This document shows positions 53,993-63,896 of a stretch of DNA of 64,000 bases, piece by piece. The notes below the pieces were generated by a model. It was not told where the DNA came from, did not search any database, and saw only the letters and a program-made list of their open reading frames with translations. The first letter of the stretch is position 1, and the number at the start of each line of letters is the position of its first letter. The position numbers and the translations under genes were made by a program. Source of the DNA: Fictibacillus nanhaiensis (GTDB lineage: Bacteria; Bacillota; Bacilli; Bacillales; Fictibacillaceae); assembly GCF_023715445.1 (NCBI RefSeq), contig NZ_JAMBOD010000003.1:310001-374000 (forward strand), in the 5' to 3' direction.

Positions 53993-54772
53993 TTAGCGTG
54001 CGATCGTATTATAACCGCTGTCTACGTGAAGGATTTCTCCCGTGATGCCGCGAGCTAGGTCGCTCATCAAGAATAATGCAGCATCTCCTACTTCTTCCTG
54101 TGTGTTCGCTTTTCTAAGCGGTGATCTTTCTTCGATCTCTTTTAGTACAGAGTTAAAGTCGCCAATCCCTTTTGCCGCTAATGTACGGATCGGACCTGCT
54201 GAGATCGCGTTAACACGGATGCCGTCTTTCCCTACATCACTTGCCAAGTATCTCACACTAGCATCTAAAGAAGCTTTTGCAACTCCCATTACATTGTAGT
54301 TAGAGACTACTCTTTCTCCGCCAAGATACGTTAATGTAACGATGCTTCCACCTTCAGTCATTAAAGGACGTGCCTCTTTTACAACAGCTGTCAGTGAATA
54401 AGAAGAGATGTTGTGTGCCAAAAGGAATCCTTCACGCGTAGTGTTTAGGTATTCACCTTTAAGTTCGTCTGTATTTGCAAATGCGATACAGTGAGCTAAG
54501 CCGTGGATAACTCCAACTTCTTCTTTTAATGTGGCAAACGTCTTTTGGATCTCTTCATCATTTGTAATATCACATGGTAAAACAAGAGAATCCTTTCTTT
54601 CTAGAGATTCCGCAAGGTCACGTACATTTTTTTCAAGTCTTTCCCCAGCGTATGTAAAAACAAGACGTGCACCTGCTTTTGATAGAGATTGAGCGATTCC
54701 CCAGGCAATGCTTCGTTTATTGGCAACTCCCATGATTACAAAAGTTTTATCTTGCAATGATAGCTGATACAT
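53993..54772 (-). CDS. fabI: Enoyl-[acyl-carrier-protein] reductase (NADH)
   Basis: 259 aa; last reduction of each fatty acid elongation round. GVANKRSIAWGIA and the catalytic Tyr-x6-Lys arrangement (YNVMGVAK) with upstream TLTYLGGERV. Start ATG 54772 behind GGGAGG; the longer frame reads through the operator. Regulated by FapR by inference. Confidence 0.95.
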   Translation of the reverse strand: MYQLSLQDKTFVIMGVANKRSIAWGIAQSLSKAGARLVFTYAGERLEKNVRDLAESLERKDSLVLPCDITNDEEIQKTFATLKEEVGVIHGLAHCIAFANTDELKGEYLNTTREGFLLAHNISSYSLTAVVKEARPLMTEGGSIVTLTYLGGERVVSNYNVMGVAKASLDASVRYLASDVGKDGIRVNAISAGPIRTLAAKGIGDFNSVLKEIEERSPLRKANTQEEVGDAALFLMSDLARGITGEILHVDSGYNTIAR

Positions 54773-54831
54773 AAAAACTCTCCTCCCAAAAAGATTCTGT
54801 TTTAATTGATTTTCGTTATTAGTAATTGTTA

Positions 54832-54848
54832 TTAGTACCAAGTCCTAA
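54832..54848. promoter_or_regulatory. FapR operator of fabI
   Basis: TTAGTACCAAGTCCTAA agrees with the FapR consensus (TTAGTACC..GNACTAA type) and lies just downstream of a -10 TATACT (54852-54857, minus). Malonyl-CoA-responsive repression is established for this box family. Confidence 0.75.
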
Positions 54849-54883
54849 TTCAGTATAACAGATTCAAGAAGAGAATTCACTAG

Positions 54884-55030
54884 TTAACCTTTGCTAGTCT
54901 CAATATTTTTCACTTCAAACCCGCAAGCATGACATCGGTAGATCACGTTTTGATTAGATTGAGCAATGAGTATTTCATCATTAAGATTATGCTGTTCCTC
55001 ACAATTCGGGCAATAAACAATTGGAATCAT
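54884..55030 (-). CDS. Small zinc-ribbon protein, 48 aa
   Basis: MIPIVYCPNCEEQHNLNDEI, then RCHACGFEVKNIE: two CxxC knuckles. SD AAAGGTG precedes ATG 55030. Probably a rubredoxin-like/zinc-ribbon fold of unknown role. Confidence 0.68.
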   Translation of the reverse strand: MIPIVYCPNCEEQHNLNDEILIAQSNQNVIYRCHACGFEVKNIETSKG

Positions 55031-55252
55031 ATTTGATTTCACCTTTCTATTGTTTTATTACTAGCATGCTCAATTTTGTTAAAAAAATGGCTCTTATCTA
55101 AATGATTGTTGTTTTTGGATCGGTTTTGAGAAGGTGTTTCGTTGAAAAGTTGATTGGAGTGCAAGGCACAAGGTACGAGACGACTACTAGGAGCAGCAGG
55201 ATTGATGAAAAGTTGTGTTCTACGGTACGTGTTTTTATAATTATTACACGTT

Positions 55253-55375
55253 CGCTCAAACTCTTTGAGGTTTCGCTCAAAAACGCCGAGTTACGCTCAT
55301 GATTCTCTTGCTACGCTCAAACTACCTTTCGTTTCGCTCAAAATATCCCTTTTTCGCTCAAATTACCTCTTTTAG
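55253..55375. repeat. Tandem 20-21 bp repeat array (six units)
   Basis: CGCTCAAA-type heads start at 55253, 55274, 55294, 55314, 55335 and 55355, spaced 20 or 21 bp, with variable tails. Occupies much of the 440-bp gap between the zinc-ribbon gene and yjbQ; no other gene seen there. Confidence 0.85.
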
Positions 55376-55438
55376 AATCTTACTAGCAGGAAATCACCTG
55401 CTTCTAATAGCAACAAAGTTTACGAAAACAACCAAATA

Positions 55439-55467
55439 AAAAGTGCCGGTTTCACACCAGCACTTTT
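55439..55467 (-). terminator. Terminator of yjbQ
   Basis: AAAAGTGCTGG / CCGGCACTTTT stem, T-rich tail on the minus strand. Confidence 0.87.
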
Positions 55468-55469
55468 AA

Positions 55470-57314
55470 TTATGAAAGAGTTTCTCTCATTTGATTGATC
55501 TGTTCTTTGCTTCCTGTAACTACCATTTTATCGCCTAACAAAATTTCGGTATCACCATGAGGAACAATGGATTCTTTTCCTCTATATATACGAACAATGA
55601 TACTGTCCCCTAAGAAAGGGAAATTCCTTAGTGCTGTACGGTGATATAAACTGTTCCTCACAATGATTTGATTTAAACTATTGTCTTGTGTCGTCAAAAT
55701 ATCCACAACCGCAGGATTCTCTATCAATGCTTTTAAGAGAACCTGTGAAGAGAAGTATACGGAATAGACTTCTATTCCTTTTTCTTTTAGTGCATCTCTT
55801 TTAGATGGATCTTCAATACGCGCAATTATTCTTTCTACTCCTTCTTCTTTTGCCAGGAGAGCAAGCCTTTCGTTCGTTTCATCTTGACCGGTAGCACAAA
55901 TAATAACATCTGTCTTAAAGACTCCTGCTTCTATTAAAGTATCTGCTTCATAATTCTCAAGCTCTTTTATGTTAAAGCTATCTAATTGTTTTTGATCTTT
56001 CTCCTCTTGTCTCGTGTGATAAATTCTTTGTTCAAACCTTGTTCGATCCAGCTCGGTGGTCAACGGCAATGTAAACTGATTTGCTCCTACAATAACAAGC
56101 AGCTCTTTTACTGCTTCCCCCTCTTCTTTTTTCGGGAAAAACTTTTTAAAGAAGATAGGTGTAATGATTGCGCTGATAACCGCTGTTAGAATAAGTGCCG
56201 ATGACGTTCTTGCATCTATGACATTTATACGCTCACCAATTTTAGCTGCAGCGATTACAAGCGATAGTGTAGAAGTCAGCAAGAACCCAGCTGCGGTAAC
56301 CGTCTTCCAGTCATACCATTTTCTTAAGAAAAGAATAGGCAGGAATTTCGAAACTAACAGCGCCAATAGTAATAGCGGAATAAGTGCGAGTGCTTTTGGA
56401 TCTGCAAATATAGATTTGATATCAAGTTCTACTCCGACCATTACGAAAAAGATCGGGATTAAGAATCCATAGCCAAATGAATCAAGCTTATGGACCAAAT
56501 GCTTATTAGGAGATAGAAGTGAAACGAGTACACCTGCTAGGAAAGCACCAAGTATATTTTCTGCTCCAACTGTTTCAGATAGACCTACCAGTACAATGAT
56601 TAGCGTGAAGACTGCTCGCGTATCAAGCTGGATGGTTCCTTTAGACATTGTCTCAAGAAAGGATCGATGCCTCATTTGCTTGCCTATAAAATATAAGATT
56701 ATCCCTGCTGCAAATAGTATGAGCAGCAGCCACATTCTGCCTGGATCCCCTGATTCCACAGAAACAAACAGCGCCAGAAGTATCATTGTAACAAGATCGG
56801 CTATAACTGCGACTAATAATATGATCTGTCCGATTGTTGTTTTAGATAATTTTTCTTCTTTTAAAGTCGGTACTACAACACCTAATGATATGGTAGAAAT
56901 AACAAGTGTCATAAAGAACGCACTTTCAGTAAATCCTCCCCAGACAAATAAAAGAGATAATCCATACGAGAGGATGAGAATGAAAAGAAAAATCACTGAT
57001 GAAACAAATATCCGGTTCGGTTCTTTGTTTTCTGCTTTATTTTTCTTTTGATTATTTCCACCAGCAAAGATACTGAAATCAATCTCCAGACCGCTTAAAA
57101 ACATCAGGAAGATAAAACCAAGCACTGATAGAATTTCCAGCCACGCGTCAGGATGAACAATGTCAAATCCGCTTTTACCTAATATAATCCCGGCAATGAT
57201 TTCTGCTACTACAACTGGAATGATGCGCAATCGGAATTTGCTTAATAGGATCGGAATAATAAATGCTGTAAGAATAACTAAAACAAGTGATGTAAAAGAT
57301 GCATGTTCTTCCAT
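55470..57314 (-). CDS. yjbQ: CPA2-family cation:proton antiporter with TrkA domains (YjbQ)
   Basis: 614 aa: about 12 membrane helices (1-390, VVVAEIIAGIILGKSG), a TrkA-N domain (from about 410, LLVIVGANQFTLPL) and TrkA-C (about 530-610). The same length as B. subtilis YjbQ. Likely K+/H+ or Na+/H+ exchange gated by nucleotide. Start ATG 57314 is four bases behind GGAGG; the longer frame lacks support. Confidence 0.88.
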   Translation of the reverse strand: MEEHASFTSLVLVILTAFIIPILLSKFRLRIIPVVVAEIIAGIILGKSGFDIVHPDAWLEILSVLGFIFLMFLSGLEIDFSIFAGGNNQKKNKAENKEPNRIFVSSVIFLFILILSYGLSLLFVWGGFTESAFFMTLVISTISLGVVVPTLKEEKLSKTTIGQIILLVAVIADLVTMILLALFVSVESGDPGRMWLLLILFAAGIILYFIGKQMRHRSFLETMSKGTIQLDTRAVFTLIIVLVGLSETVGAENILGAFLAGVLVSLLSPNKHLVHKLDSFGYGFLIPIFFVMVGVELDIKSIFADPKALALIPLLLLALLVSKFLPILFLRKWYDWKTVTAAGFLLTSTLSLVIAAAKIGERINVIDARTSSALILTAVISAIITPIFFKKFFPKKEEGEAVKELLVIVGANQFTLPLTTELDRTRFEQRIYHTRQEEKDQKQLDSFNIKELENYEADTLIEAGVFKTDVIICATGQDETNERLALLAKEEGVERIIARIEDPSKRDALKEKGIEVYSVYFSSQVLLKALIENPAVVDILTTQDNSLNQIIVRNSLYHRTALRNFPFLGDSIIVRIYRGKESIVPHGDTEILLGDKMVVTGSKEQINQMRETLS

Positions 57315-57464
57315 AGGCCCTCCGTAATTTCCAAATAGTATTGGTTTACTATAGTAAAGTAGAAAAAGAAATGTCAAACGATTATACTCAAAATGATATG
57401 CAAAGCTTGTGTTTTTAGGTAAGATAATACATGTTATTGTTTTACTTTAAGGAGTCGATTCCAC

Positions 57465-58622
57465 ATGCAGAATAACCATAAATCTCCATGGCAACAACTG
57501 GATTACAATCTTTTATTTATATTGTTCTTAATGGTCATTACGAGTTGTATTGCTATATACAGTGCACAGATGATGGATCAATACGGAAGCAACTTTGTAA
57601 TTAAACAGCTCGTTTGGTACTTTATCGGCGGAATTGCTGTTGTCGGAGTGATGGTGTTAGATTTTGATCAGTTCAGAAAGTTATCCTGGTACTTATATGG
57701 CCTTGGGATTTTATTGCTGCTAGGCATTCTGGCTGCACCAGAAAGCATTGTTCCTAACATCAACGGAGCACAAAGCTGGTACAGATTTGGTCCCTTCGCT
57801 CTGCAGCCGTCAGAACTTGTAAAAGTTTCACTTGTAATTGCGATCGCAAATACAATAGCTACACATAATGAAAAGTATATTATCCGAACGATGCATGAAG
57901 ACCTTTTATTGCTTGGGAAAATAGCCTTAATTGCTGGTTTTCCTACACTTCTGGTTCTTATGCAGCCCGATCTTGGTACGAGTCTCGTCTTTATGGCGAT
58001 CACAGGCAGTCTGCTGCTCGTATCTGGAGTAAGATGGAGAATTATCCTATTCCTTATTCTTTCCTTTATTCTGTTCATATCAATCCTAGTTTGGATATAT
58101 TTTACCTTTCCACAATTCTTTGTGGATCATATCCTTGATCAGTATCAGCTGAACCGCTTCTACGCTTGGCTTGAGCCTTATGAACATAAAGATGCTGGGT
58201 ATCACACACGAAACGCACTGCTTGCAATCGGCAGTGGTATGTTGTTCGGAAAAGGATTCACAGAAGGATCCGTTTATCTACCTGAAGCACAAACCGACTT
58301 TATCTTCTCGATTATTGGTGAAGAGTTCGGATTTTTAGGAACGAGTATTGTTATTTCGTTATTCTTCTTGATGGTATACAGAATGATCAACACCGCTCTT
58401 GAGAGCAACGAAGCTTTTGGCAGCTATTTATGTGCAGGAGTAATCGGAATGCTGACGTTCCAAGTGTTCCAAAATATCGGTATGAACATACAGGTAATGC
58501 CGATTACGGGTATCCCGCTTCCATTTATAAGTTATGGGGGAAGTTCCATACTTGCCTATATGATAGCGTTTGGTCTCGTTTTAAACGTAAGGTCGAGAAC
58601 AACCAAATATATGTTTGAATAA
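57465..58622 (+). CDS. rodA: Peptidoglycan polymerase RodA (SEDS)
   Basis: 385 aa, ten membrane helices. SEDS motifs: RFGPFALQPSELVKVSLVIA-type segment, LMQPDLGTSLVF, EEFGFLG and PLPFISYGGSSIL. Closest to RodA rather than FtsW/SpoVE by length and N-terminus, though the paralogue call is not certain. Divergent from yjbQ. Confidence 0.85.
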   Translation: MQNNHKSPWQQLDYNLLFILFLMVITSCIAIYSAQMMDQYGSNFVIKQLVWYFIGGIAVVGVMVLDFDQFRKLSWYLYGLGILLLLGILAAPESIVPNINGAQSWYRFGPFALQPSELVKVSLVIAIANTIATHNEKYIIRTMHEDLLLLGKIALIAGFPTLLVLMQPDLGTSLVFMAITGSLLLVSGVRWRIILFLILSFILFISILVWIYFTFPQFFVDHILDQYQLNRFYAWLEPYEHKDAGYHTRNALLAIGSGMLFGKGFTEGSVYLPEAQTDFIFSIIGEEFGFLGTSIVISLFFLMVYRMINTALESNEAFGSYLCAGVIGMLTFQVFQNIGMNIQVMPITGIPLPFISYGGSSILAYMIAFGLVLNVRSRTTKYMFE

Positions 58623-58648
58623 CACCTGAACGTTTCAGGTGTTTTTCT
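58622..58648 (+). terminator. Terminator of rodA
   Basis: ACACCTGAA / TTCAGGTGT stem, T5. Confidence 0.87.
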
Positions 58649-58689
58649 TATGCTCTTGAAGTATCCTAAGATGGAATGAGGTGAAAAAT

Positions 58690-59430
58690 ATGAAATATGA
58701 TATCATCGGTGACATCCATGGCTGTTTTAATGAATACCGTTACCTTACTGAAAAATTAGGCTATAACTGGAGTGATGGTCTCCCAAAGCATAAAGAAAAC
58801 AGATTACTCGTGTTTTTAGGGGACCTTACAGACCGGGGTCCTGATTCTATTAGGATGATGGAGCATGTGTACGAGCTTGTTCAGCAAAAATTAGCTTTAT
58901 ACACCCCAGGCAATCATTGCAATAAGCTGTATCGTTATTTACAAGGAAGAAATGTACAGGTTAAGCATGGATTAGAAACTACCGTTGCGGAATTAGAAGA
59001 ACTTGATGCTGAGAAACGGGAAAAAGTGAGTGATCATTTTCAAAGTCTTTATGAAAATGCCCCTCTTTATTTAGAACTTGACGAAAGGAAATTGGTCGTT
59101 GCCCACGCTGGCATTCGTGCAGATTATGTTGGCCAAACTAGTAAAAAAGTAAAAACATTTGTCCTTTACGGTGATATTACAGGCGAAACGAATCCAGATG
59201 GTACACCTGTCCGGAGAGATTGGGCGAAGGAACACCGAGGTGAATTAACCATCGTTTATGGCCACACACCCGTCGAAAATGTCCGCCACATCCAAAATAC
59301 TTGGAATATTGATACAGGCTGTGTTTTTGGAGGGAAGTTAAGTGCATTGCGATATCCGGAGATGGAAACGGTTAGTGTTCCTTCAACTATGCCGTTTGTT
59401 CCTGAGAAATTTCGTTCATTTGATGATTAA
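58690..59430 (+). CDS. prpE: Bis(5'-nucleosyl)-tetraphosphatase / PPP phosphatase PrpE
   Basis: 246 aa metallophosphatase: [20 protein letters not shown] and VVAHAGI, plus YGHTP. B. subtilis PrpE hydrolyses Ap4A and affects germination. Start ATG 58690 eight bases after GAGG. Confidence 0.92.
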   Translation: MKYDIIGDIHGCFNEYRYLTEKLGYNWSDGLPKHKENRLLVFLGDLTDRGPDSIRMMEHVYELVQQKLALYTPGNHCNKLYRYLQGRNVQVKHGLETTVAELEELDAEKREKVSDHFQSLYENAPLYLELDERKLVVAHAGIRADYVGQTSKKVKTFVLYGDITGETNPDGTPVRRDWAKEHRGELTIVYGHTPVENVRHIQNTWNIDTGCVFGGKLSALRYPEMETVSVPSTMPFVPEKFRSFDD

Positions 59431-59433
59431 TAC

Positions 59434-59476
59434 AAAAAGGAGTGTTAGTTTTTAACGAACTACACTCCTTTTTTTT
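59434..59476. terminator. Bidirectional terminator prpE / sulfotransferase
   Basis: AAAAGGAGTGT / ACACTCCTTTT stem with T-runs both ways. Confidence 0.85.
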
Positions 59477-60263
59477 ATATTGATTCCTCAGGATCATACC
59501 CTAGCATGATGAAATCCTGTTCATAAAGCTCGAACACTAATTTTTTTGTTTCCGCATCATAAAAATTTTGATATGGAGGAAGTTTACTGCTTCTAATGCT
59601 GGAAAATAAATTTACATCTGCAACTAATTCTTTAACTGTTTGATTCCGATTCATCTTATGTGCAACATGGTGATGTGATTGAGTAATCACATCCAGTGGA
59701 GATTGCAAAAGATTATATTTTCTTTCAATATTTCTTAACTCAGAATTGAGATTTTCAAGGTTAATATAGTTATTAATAAAATGCTCTTCTCCAGCTATAT
59801 ACTGCTGTGCAACATGAGAATTGACGATTTCTCGTTCCACACCAATTTTCTCTAACCGGTATAAAAATTGTCTAAAAGAAAAACCTTGTGTAACATCTGG
59901 AGCAATTTGTCTCATTATTTCAGGCATTGCTAGTGTTGCGATATATGAACTTACCGCTCTTTTATATGGATTTCTGGTTACTTTGCAAGTAACTTTTTTA
60001 AGGTTTAACAGTTCATTTTTAAGATCCAATTTATAATTAGGCTGACGTTCATAAACATTTTCTCTATAAGTATGGACCCATTGGGAATATTTGTTGGCTT
60101 CTTCTAGAATACCAATTTGAAAGTAAAACCATTTAATTAAAGAAGTACATCCACACTTTGGATTCCAAAAAAATATAATCGGAAAATCCTTATGAAACAA
60201 TGGAAGTGGTATAGCAATTAGTCCTGGAATTGCCGCTTCTTTTTTCTTTTGTAGATCAGACAT
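59475..60263 (-). CDS. PAPS-dependent sulfotransferase
   Basis: 262 aa. The 5'-phosphosulfate loop is WNPKCGCTSLIKWFYFQIG (about residue 32) and the 3'-phosphate site is TRNPYKRAVSSYI (about 100). This is the sulfotransferase family-2 type seen on carbohydrate and surface sulfation. ATG 60263 eight bases after GGAGG. It separates yjbO from prpE, which are neighbours in B. subtilis, so it looks inserted. sat-cysC 15 kb away could supply PAPS. Confidence 0.86.
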   Translation of the reverse strand: MSDLQKKKEAAIPGLIAIPLPLFHKDFPIIFFWNPKCGCTSLIKWFYFQIGILEEANKYSQWVHTYRENVYERQPNYKLDLKNELLNLKKVTCKVTRNPYKRAVSSYIATLAMPEIMRQIAPDVTQGFSFRQFLYRLEKIGVEREIVNSHVAQQYIAGEEHFINNYINLENLNSELRNIERKYNLLQSPLDVITQSHHHVAHKMNRNQTVKELVADVNLFSSIRSSKLPPYQNFYDAETKKLVFELYEQDFIMLGYDPEESI

Positions 60264-60347
60264 GGTTTTCACCTCCATTCATTATTATTAAATGAGGTGG
60301 AGGCTTATTTTGCTTGTATTTTTCCAGCCTAAAATCAGTAGACTCCG

Positions 60348-61244
60348 CTAAAAACATAACCTTTTCATATCATCAGGTATTTCAACTGAAATTTGTACTT
60401 CCTCACCAGTAAAAGGATGAAAAAACCTTGTCTGTTCACTATGAAGCGCCTGACGATCCATTAAGTTCACACTTCCTCCATAAAGGTCATCACCTATTAG
60501 AGGATGGCCAATAGATGCCATATGCACTCTGATCTGATGAGTTCTGCCGGTTTCAAGCTTAAGTCTGACAACCGAAATATCATGGTTTGAGATATAGTTG
60601 ATCATTTCGTAATGAGTAATGGAAGGCTGACCATCCTCTCTCACCATTCGTTCAATGATACTGTCCGGATTTCTTCCGATCGGACTAGTAATTGTTCCAT
60701 TATCTTGTTCCATTTTCCCATGAACGAGAGCAATGTACTCTCGTTTTATTGTCCTTTCTCTTTGCTGCTTAGACATAAGGGAATGAGCAAAGCGGTGTTT
60801 TGCTACCAGCACGATACCAGATGTATCTTTGTCCAACCTGTTGACAGCATGAAAGGTTGCCGGAATATCATTTTGCTGATAGTAAAACAAAATTCCTGCT
60901 GCAAGTGATCCTTTCGGCTGAAAAAGTGATGGAATGGTAGGCATCCCTGGCGGTTTATTCACGATAAGAAAATGTTCATCTTCATAAACGACCTCAAGTT
61001 TCATTTCCTCTGCCTCCATAGATTCACTTTGTTTCCCAGGTGGAAAGTAAACTTTAACAACATCACCTTTTGATAAAGCTCTTCGTACAGTTTCTTCTTT
61101 TTCATTCACAAAAAGAGCGCCGCCGTGAAACTTAATATCGGTCAGCGCTGCTTTAGATATTTGTTTGTTTTTTAAAAATTCTCTCAGTAAGACAGGCGCC
61201 TCATCTTCTGTCACAACCCATGAGATTTCAAAGAACTTTTTCAT
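60348..61244 (-). CDS. yjbO: RluA/RluD-family pseudouridine synthase (YjbO)
   Basis: 298 aa: S4-like N-terminal domain and catalytic VNRLDKDTSGIVLVAK, then GRTHQIRVHMASIGHPL. Converts uridine to pseudouridine in rRNA. Starts at ATG 61244, one base after the nadK stop. Confidence 0.92.
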   Translation of the reverse strand: MKKFFEISWVVTEDEAPVLLREFLKNKQISKAALTDIKFHGGALFVNEKEETVRRALSKGDVVKVYFPPGKQSESMEAEEMKLEVVYEDEHFLIVNKPPGMPTIPSLFQPKGSLAAGILFYYQQNDIPATFHAVNRLDKDTSGIVLVAKHRFAHSLMSKQQRERTIKREYIALVHGKMEQDNGTITSPIGRNPDSIIERMVREDGQPSITHYEMINYISNHDISVVRLKLETGRTHQIRVHMASIGHPLIGDDLYGGSVNLMDRQALHSEQTRFFHPFTGEEVQISVEIPDDMKRLCF

Positions 61245-61245
61245 C

Positions 61246-62040
61246 TTATTCCGATACAAACGATTCTTTTACCCTCTTCCAGAATGGGAAAGGACGGAAC
61301 CGGGCAAATCTAATTTTTTCTTCAGCTACTCTATATTGTATCGACTTTACTTTTTTCTGCACTAAAAATAAATGGTCGATTGTAATATGAAAGTCTACAT
61401 CATTCACAGGCTTCAAAATACATGTATGATGCTGTGGCAAAACAAGAGGCGAACCTATTGTACGGAATACACGATTATTGATTGACGCCATCTCTGATAA
61501 CTGGATCGAGGCAAGCGAAGGATGTATAATCGCACCACCAAGGGCTTTATTGTATGCGGTACTGCCTGATGGCGTAGAGATACATAATCCGTCACCGCGG
61601 AATGTTTCAAACTTTTCACCCTTGATTTCTACATCCATAACAAGAGAACCTTCTACACTTTTAACGGTACATTCATTGACTGCTAAATACCTTTTTTCGT
61701 CGATTCCATCAATATACCGGACCGTAACTTCCAATAGAGGATAATCAACAATTTGAAAAGGTGTCTTTGCGATATGTATGACGAGCTTCTCCACCTCTTC
61801 AGGCAGCCAGTCAGCAAAAAATCCTAGATGACCGGTATGGACACCAACAAATGCGGTCTTATCAATTCGGTGTACATAATGATGGAAAGCATGAAGCAAT
61901 GTACCGTCACCGCCAACTGTAATAACGATCTCAGGTTCCTTCTCTTCATAAACTAACTCGAATTCTTCCAAATACGAACGGATTTTTTCCGTTAAGATAT
62001 TCGATTTGCTATCGCCTTTTGAAATGATGGCAAATTTCAT
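61246..62040 (-). CDS. nadK: NAD kinase
   Basis: 264 aa with [21 protein letters not shown] and [16 protein letters not shown]. Phosphorylates NAD to NADP. Clustered with relQ and yjbO as in B. subtilis (yjbN). Confidence 0.94.
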   Translation of the reverse strand: MKFAIISKGDSKSNILTEKIRSYLEEFELVYEEKEPEIVITVGGDGTLLHAFHHYVHRIDKTAFVGVHTGHLGFFADWLPEEVEKLVIHIAKTPFQIVDYPLLEVTVRYIDGIDEKRYLAVNECTVKSVEGSLVMDVEIKGEKFETFRGDGLCISTPSGSTAYNKALGGAIIHPSLASIQLSEMASINNRVFRTIGSPLVLPQHHTCILKPVNDVDFHITIDHLFLVQKKVKSIQYRVAEEKIRFARFRPFPFWKRVKESFVSE

Positions 62041-62054
62041 TCTCTCTCCATCCT

Positions 62055-62702
62055 TTATGATCCTAGATTGGTTTCATTGGATTTATCGTTGCGTTCCAGG
62101 AAAACAAGCTGTGCTTCCTGGATTTCGCCTTTTATTTGAGACATCTCCTCATCCAGACGGTTTGCCGCTTCGGCAGCTCTTTGTAAACGAAGGCGGATGT
62201 CTTCTGGAATCTGTCCATGATACTTATAATTCATAGAATGTTCTATGGTTGCCCAGAAATTCATAGCAAGTGTGCGAATCTGTACTTCTACCAGAATCTT
62301 TTTCTCTCCGTCTAACACTTGAACCGGATATTCGATTACAAGATGGTAAGACCTGTATCCGCTAGGCTTTTTATGTGTGATGTAATCTCTTTCTTCAACA
62401 ATTGTAAAATCGTTTCGTTGACGAAGAAGATTGATAACGGTTGTTATATCATCAGTAAATTGACACATGATTCTTAAACCAGCTAAATCTTGTATTTCCT
62501 GCTCTAAGCTTTTATCAGGAATATTCTTTTGGTAGGCTTTGTTAACAATTGACTTAACCGGCTTCACTCTTCCTGTCACAAACTCAATGGGACAATGCTG
62601 ATTCGATCTTTCGAATTGTTCCCGTATTCCCCTAAACTTAATTTTAAGTTCATCAACAGCTTGCTTATACGGAATTAATAAAGCTTCCCAGTCCATACTC
62701 AT
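62055..62702 (-). CDS. relQ: Small alarmone synthetase RelQ
   Basis: 215 aa (p)ppGpp synthetase: [43 protein letters not shown] and [17 protein letters not shown]. No hydrolase domain. Equivalent of B. subtilis SasB/YjbM. ATGA overlap with yjbL. Confidence 0.94.
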   Translation of the reverse strand: MSMDWEALLIPYKQAVDELKIKFRGIREQFERSNQHCPIEFVTGRVKPVKSIVNKAYQKNIPDKSLEQEIQDLAGLRIMCQFTDDITTVINLLRQRNDFTIVEERDYITHKKPSGYRSYHLVIEYPVQVLDGEKKILVEVQIRTLAMNFWATIEHSMNYKYHGQIPEDIRLRLQRAAEAANRLDEEMSQIKGEIQEAQLVFLERNDKSNETNLGS

Positions 62703-63097
62703 TTTGCTTTTTCCTCTGTACCAAAGATCTTATTCACTTCATCTTCCATTTGTTGACCATAGTTTGCGTTACCTTGGATATTCTCAGTCAAAAATTCCAT
62801 TTCATTGGAGAAAGCAGCAAGTTCAAGCTCATCCCCTTTTTCGTTTTGAATAACAACAGAAGCTCTTTCTAACCATGCTTTTTTTGCATCTTCCCAATGG
62901 CTGCTGCCAATTGAGATATGAATAAAACCTTCATTGTTTTCAAGTACATAAATAAAGGCTAAGCCATCAGAATCAACAAGCATTCTTTCACTGTCTTTCC
63001 ATTGTGAAAGTTCCTGGTTCTCCTCAGATGATAGAAGTAAATATAGTTTGTTTAGTTCCCATGCAGTTGACTGCACATTCAATCGTAGTGGCATCAT
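62699..63097 (-). CDS. yjbL: Conserved protein YjbL
   Basis: 132 aa starting MMPLRLNVQSTAWELNKLYL; alpha/beta, function unknown. Start ATG 63097 is eight bases after GGAGG; the longer frame to 63259 is not used. Coupled to relQ. Confidence 0.82.
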   Translation of the reverse strand: MMPLRLNVQSTAWELNKLYLLLSSEENQELSQWKDSERMLVDSDGLAFIYVLENNEGFIHISIGSSHWEDAKKAWLERASVVIQNEKGDELELAAFSNEMEFLTENIQGNANYGQQMEDEVNKIFGTEEKAK

Positions 63098-63224
63098 CGT
63101 ATAAACCTCCTGTTTCTTCACTAATAGTGTAACACAAAATAGGAATTTATTAAGAAATTGAGAACGTCTTATTGCTATGAGATAATAAGTTTGATATAAA
63201 TTTTGCAACAGGGGGACTCGCACT

Positions 63225-63806
63225 GTGTCACAAGAAATTGAAATTGAGTTTAAAAACATATTAACTTATGAAGAATTCTTACGTCTGATATATGATTTTA
63301 ATATTCAAAAGTCAGCTTTTATCGAGCAGACAAATTATTATTTTGATACAGATGACTTTCAGTTAAAGAACCAAAAAAGTGCACTTAGAATCCGTTATAA
63401 AAATGGTGGATACACCCTGACGCTTAAGCAGCAATACGATCAGCATATCCTCGAAACCCATCAAACGATCGATAATACTCATTTCCCTAATGTCCTAAGA
63501 GGAAATCCGCTTCCTGAAGGGGAAGTTACAGAAGTGCTTCGTAAACTACATATTGAAACACCAGAAATTAAATATTTAGGCAAATTAACCACAAACAGGG
63601 TTGAACTTCCTTATCGTGATGACCTGCTTGTTCTGGATGAAAATCATTATTTGGGTAAAATCGACTATGAATTAGAATATGAATCTGCCGATTATAAGAA
63701 AGGACAGCAAAAATTTCTGGAGTTGCTAGAATCTAAAAAGATTCCACTTCGTGAAACGAAAAGTAAAATCTACCGTTTCTTTATTGAAAAAGAAGCGAAC
63801 ATATAA
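63225..63806 (+). CDS. yjbK: CYTH-domain protein YjbK
   Basis: 193 aa triphosphate-tunnel fold: EIEIEFKNIL at the start, RIRYKNGGYTLTLKQ, ELEYE. Probably an inorganic triphosphatase or nucleotide-binding protein. GTG start. Divergent from yjbL as in B. subtilis. Confidence 0.88.
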   Translation: MSQEIEIEFKNILTYEEFLRLIYDFNIQKSAFIEQTNYYFDTDDFQLKNQKSALRIRYKNGGYTLTLKQQYDQHILETHQTIDNTHFPNVLRGNPLPEGEVTEVLRKLHIETPEIKYLGKLTTNRVELPYRDDLLVLDENHYLGKIDYELEYESADYKKGQQKFLELLESKKIPLRETKSKIYRFFIEKEANI

Positions 63807-63896
63807 CTGTTTCAAGTGCTGTAATAATGTAAAGGCTGAGGGATTTAGGTTCGCCATACAAATACATTTTTAGCATTTCTACTAGGAGGAAAACTC

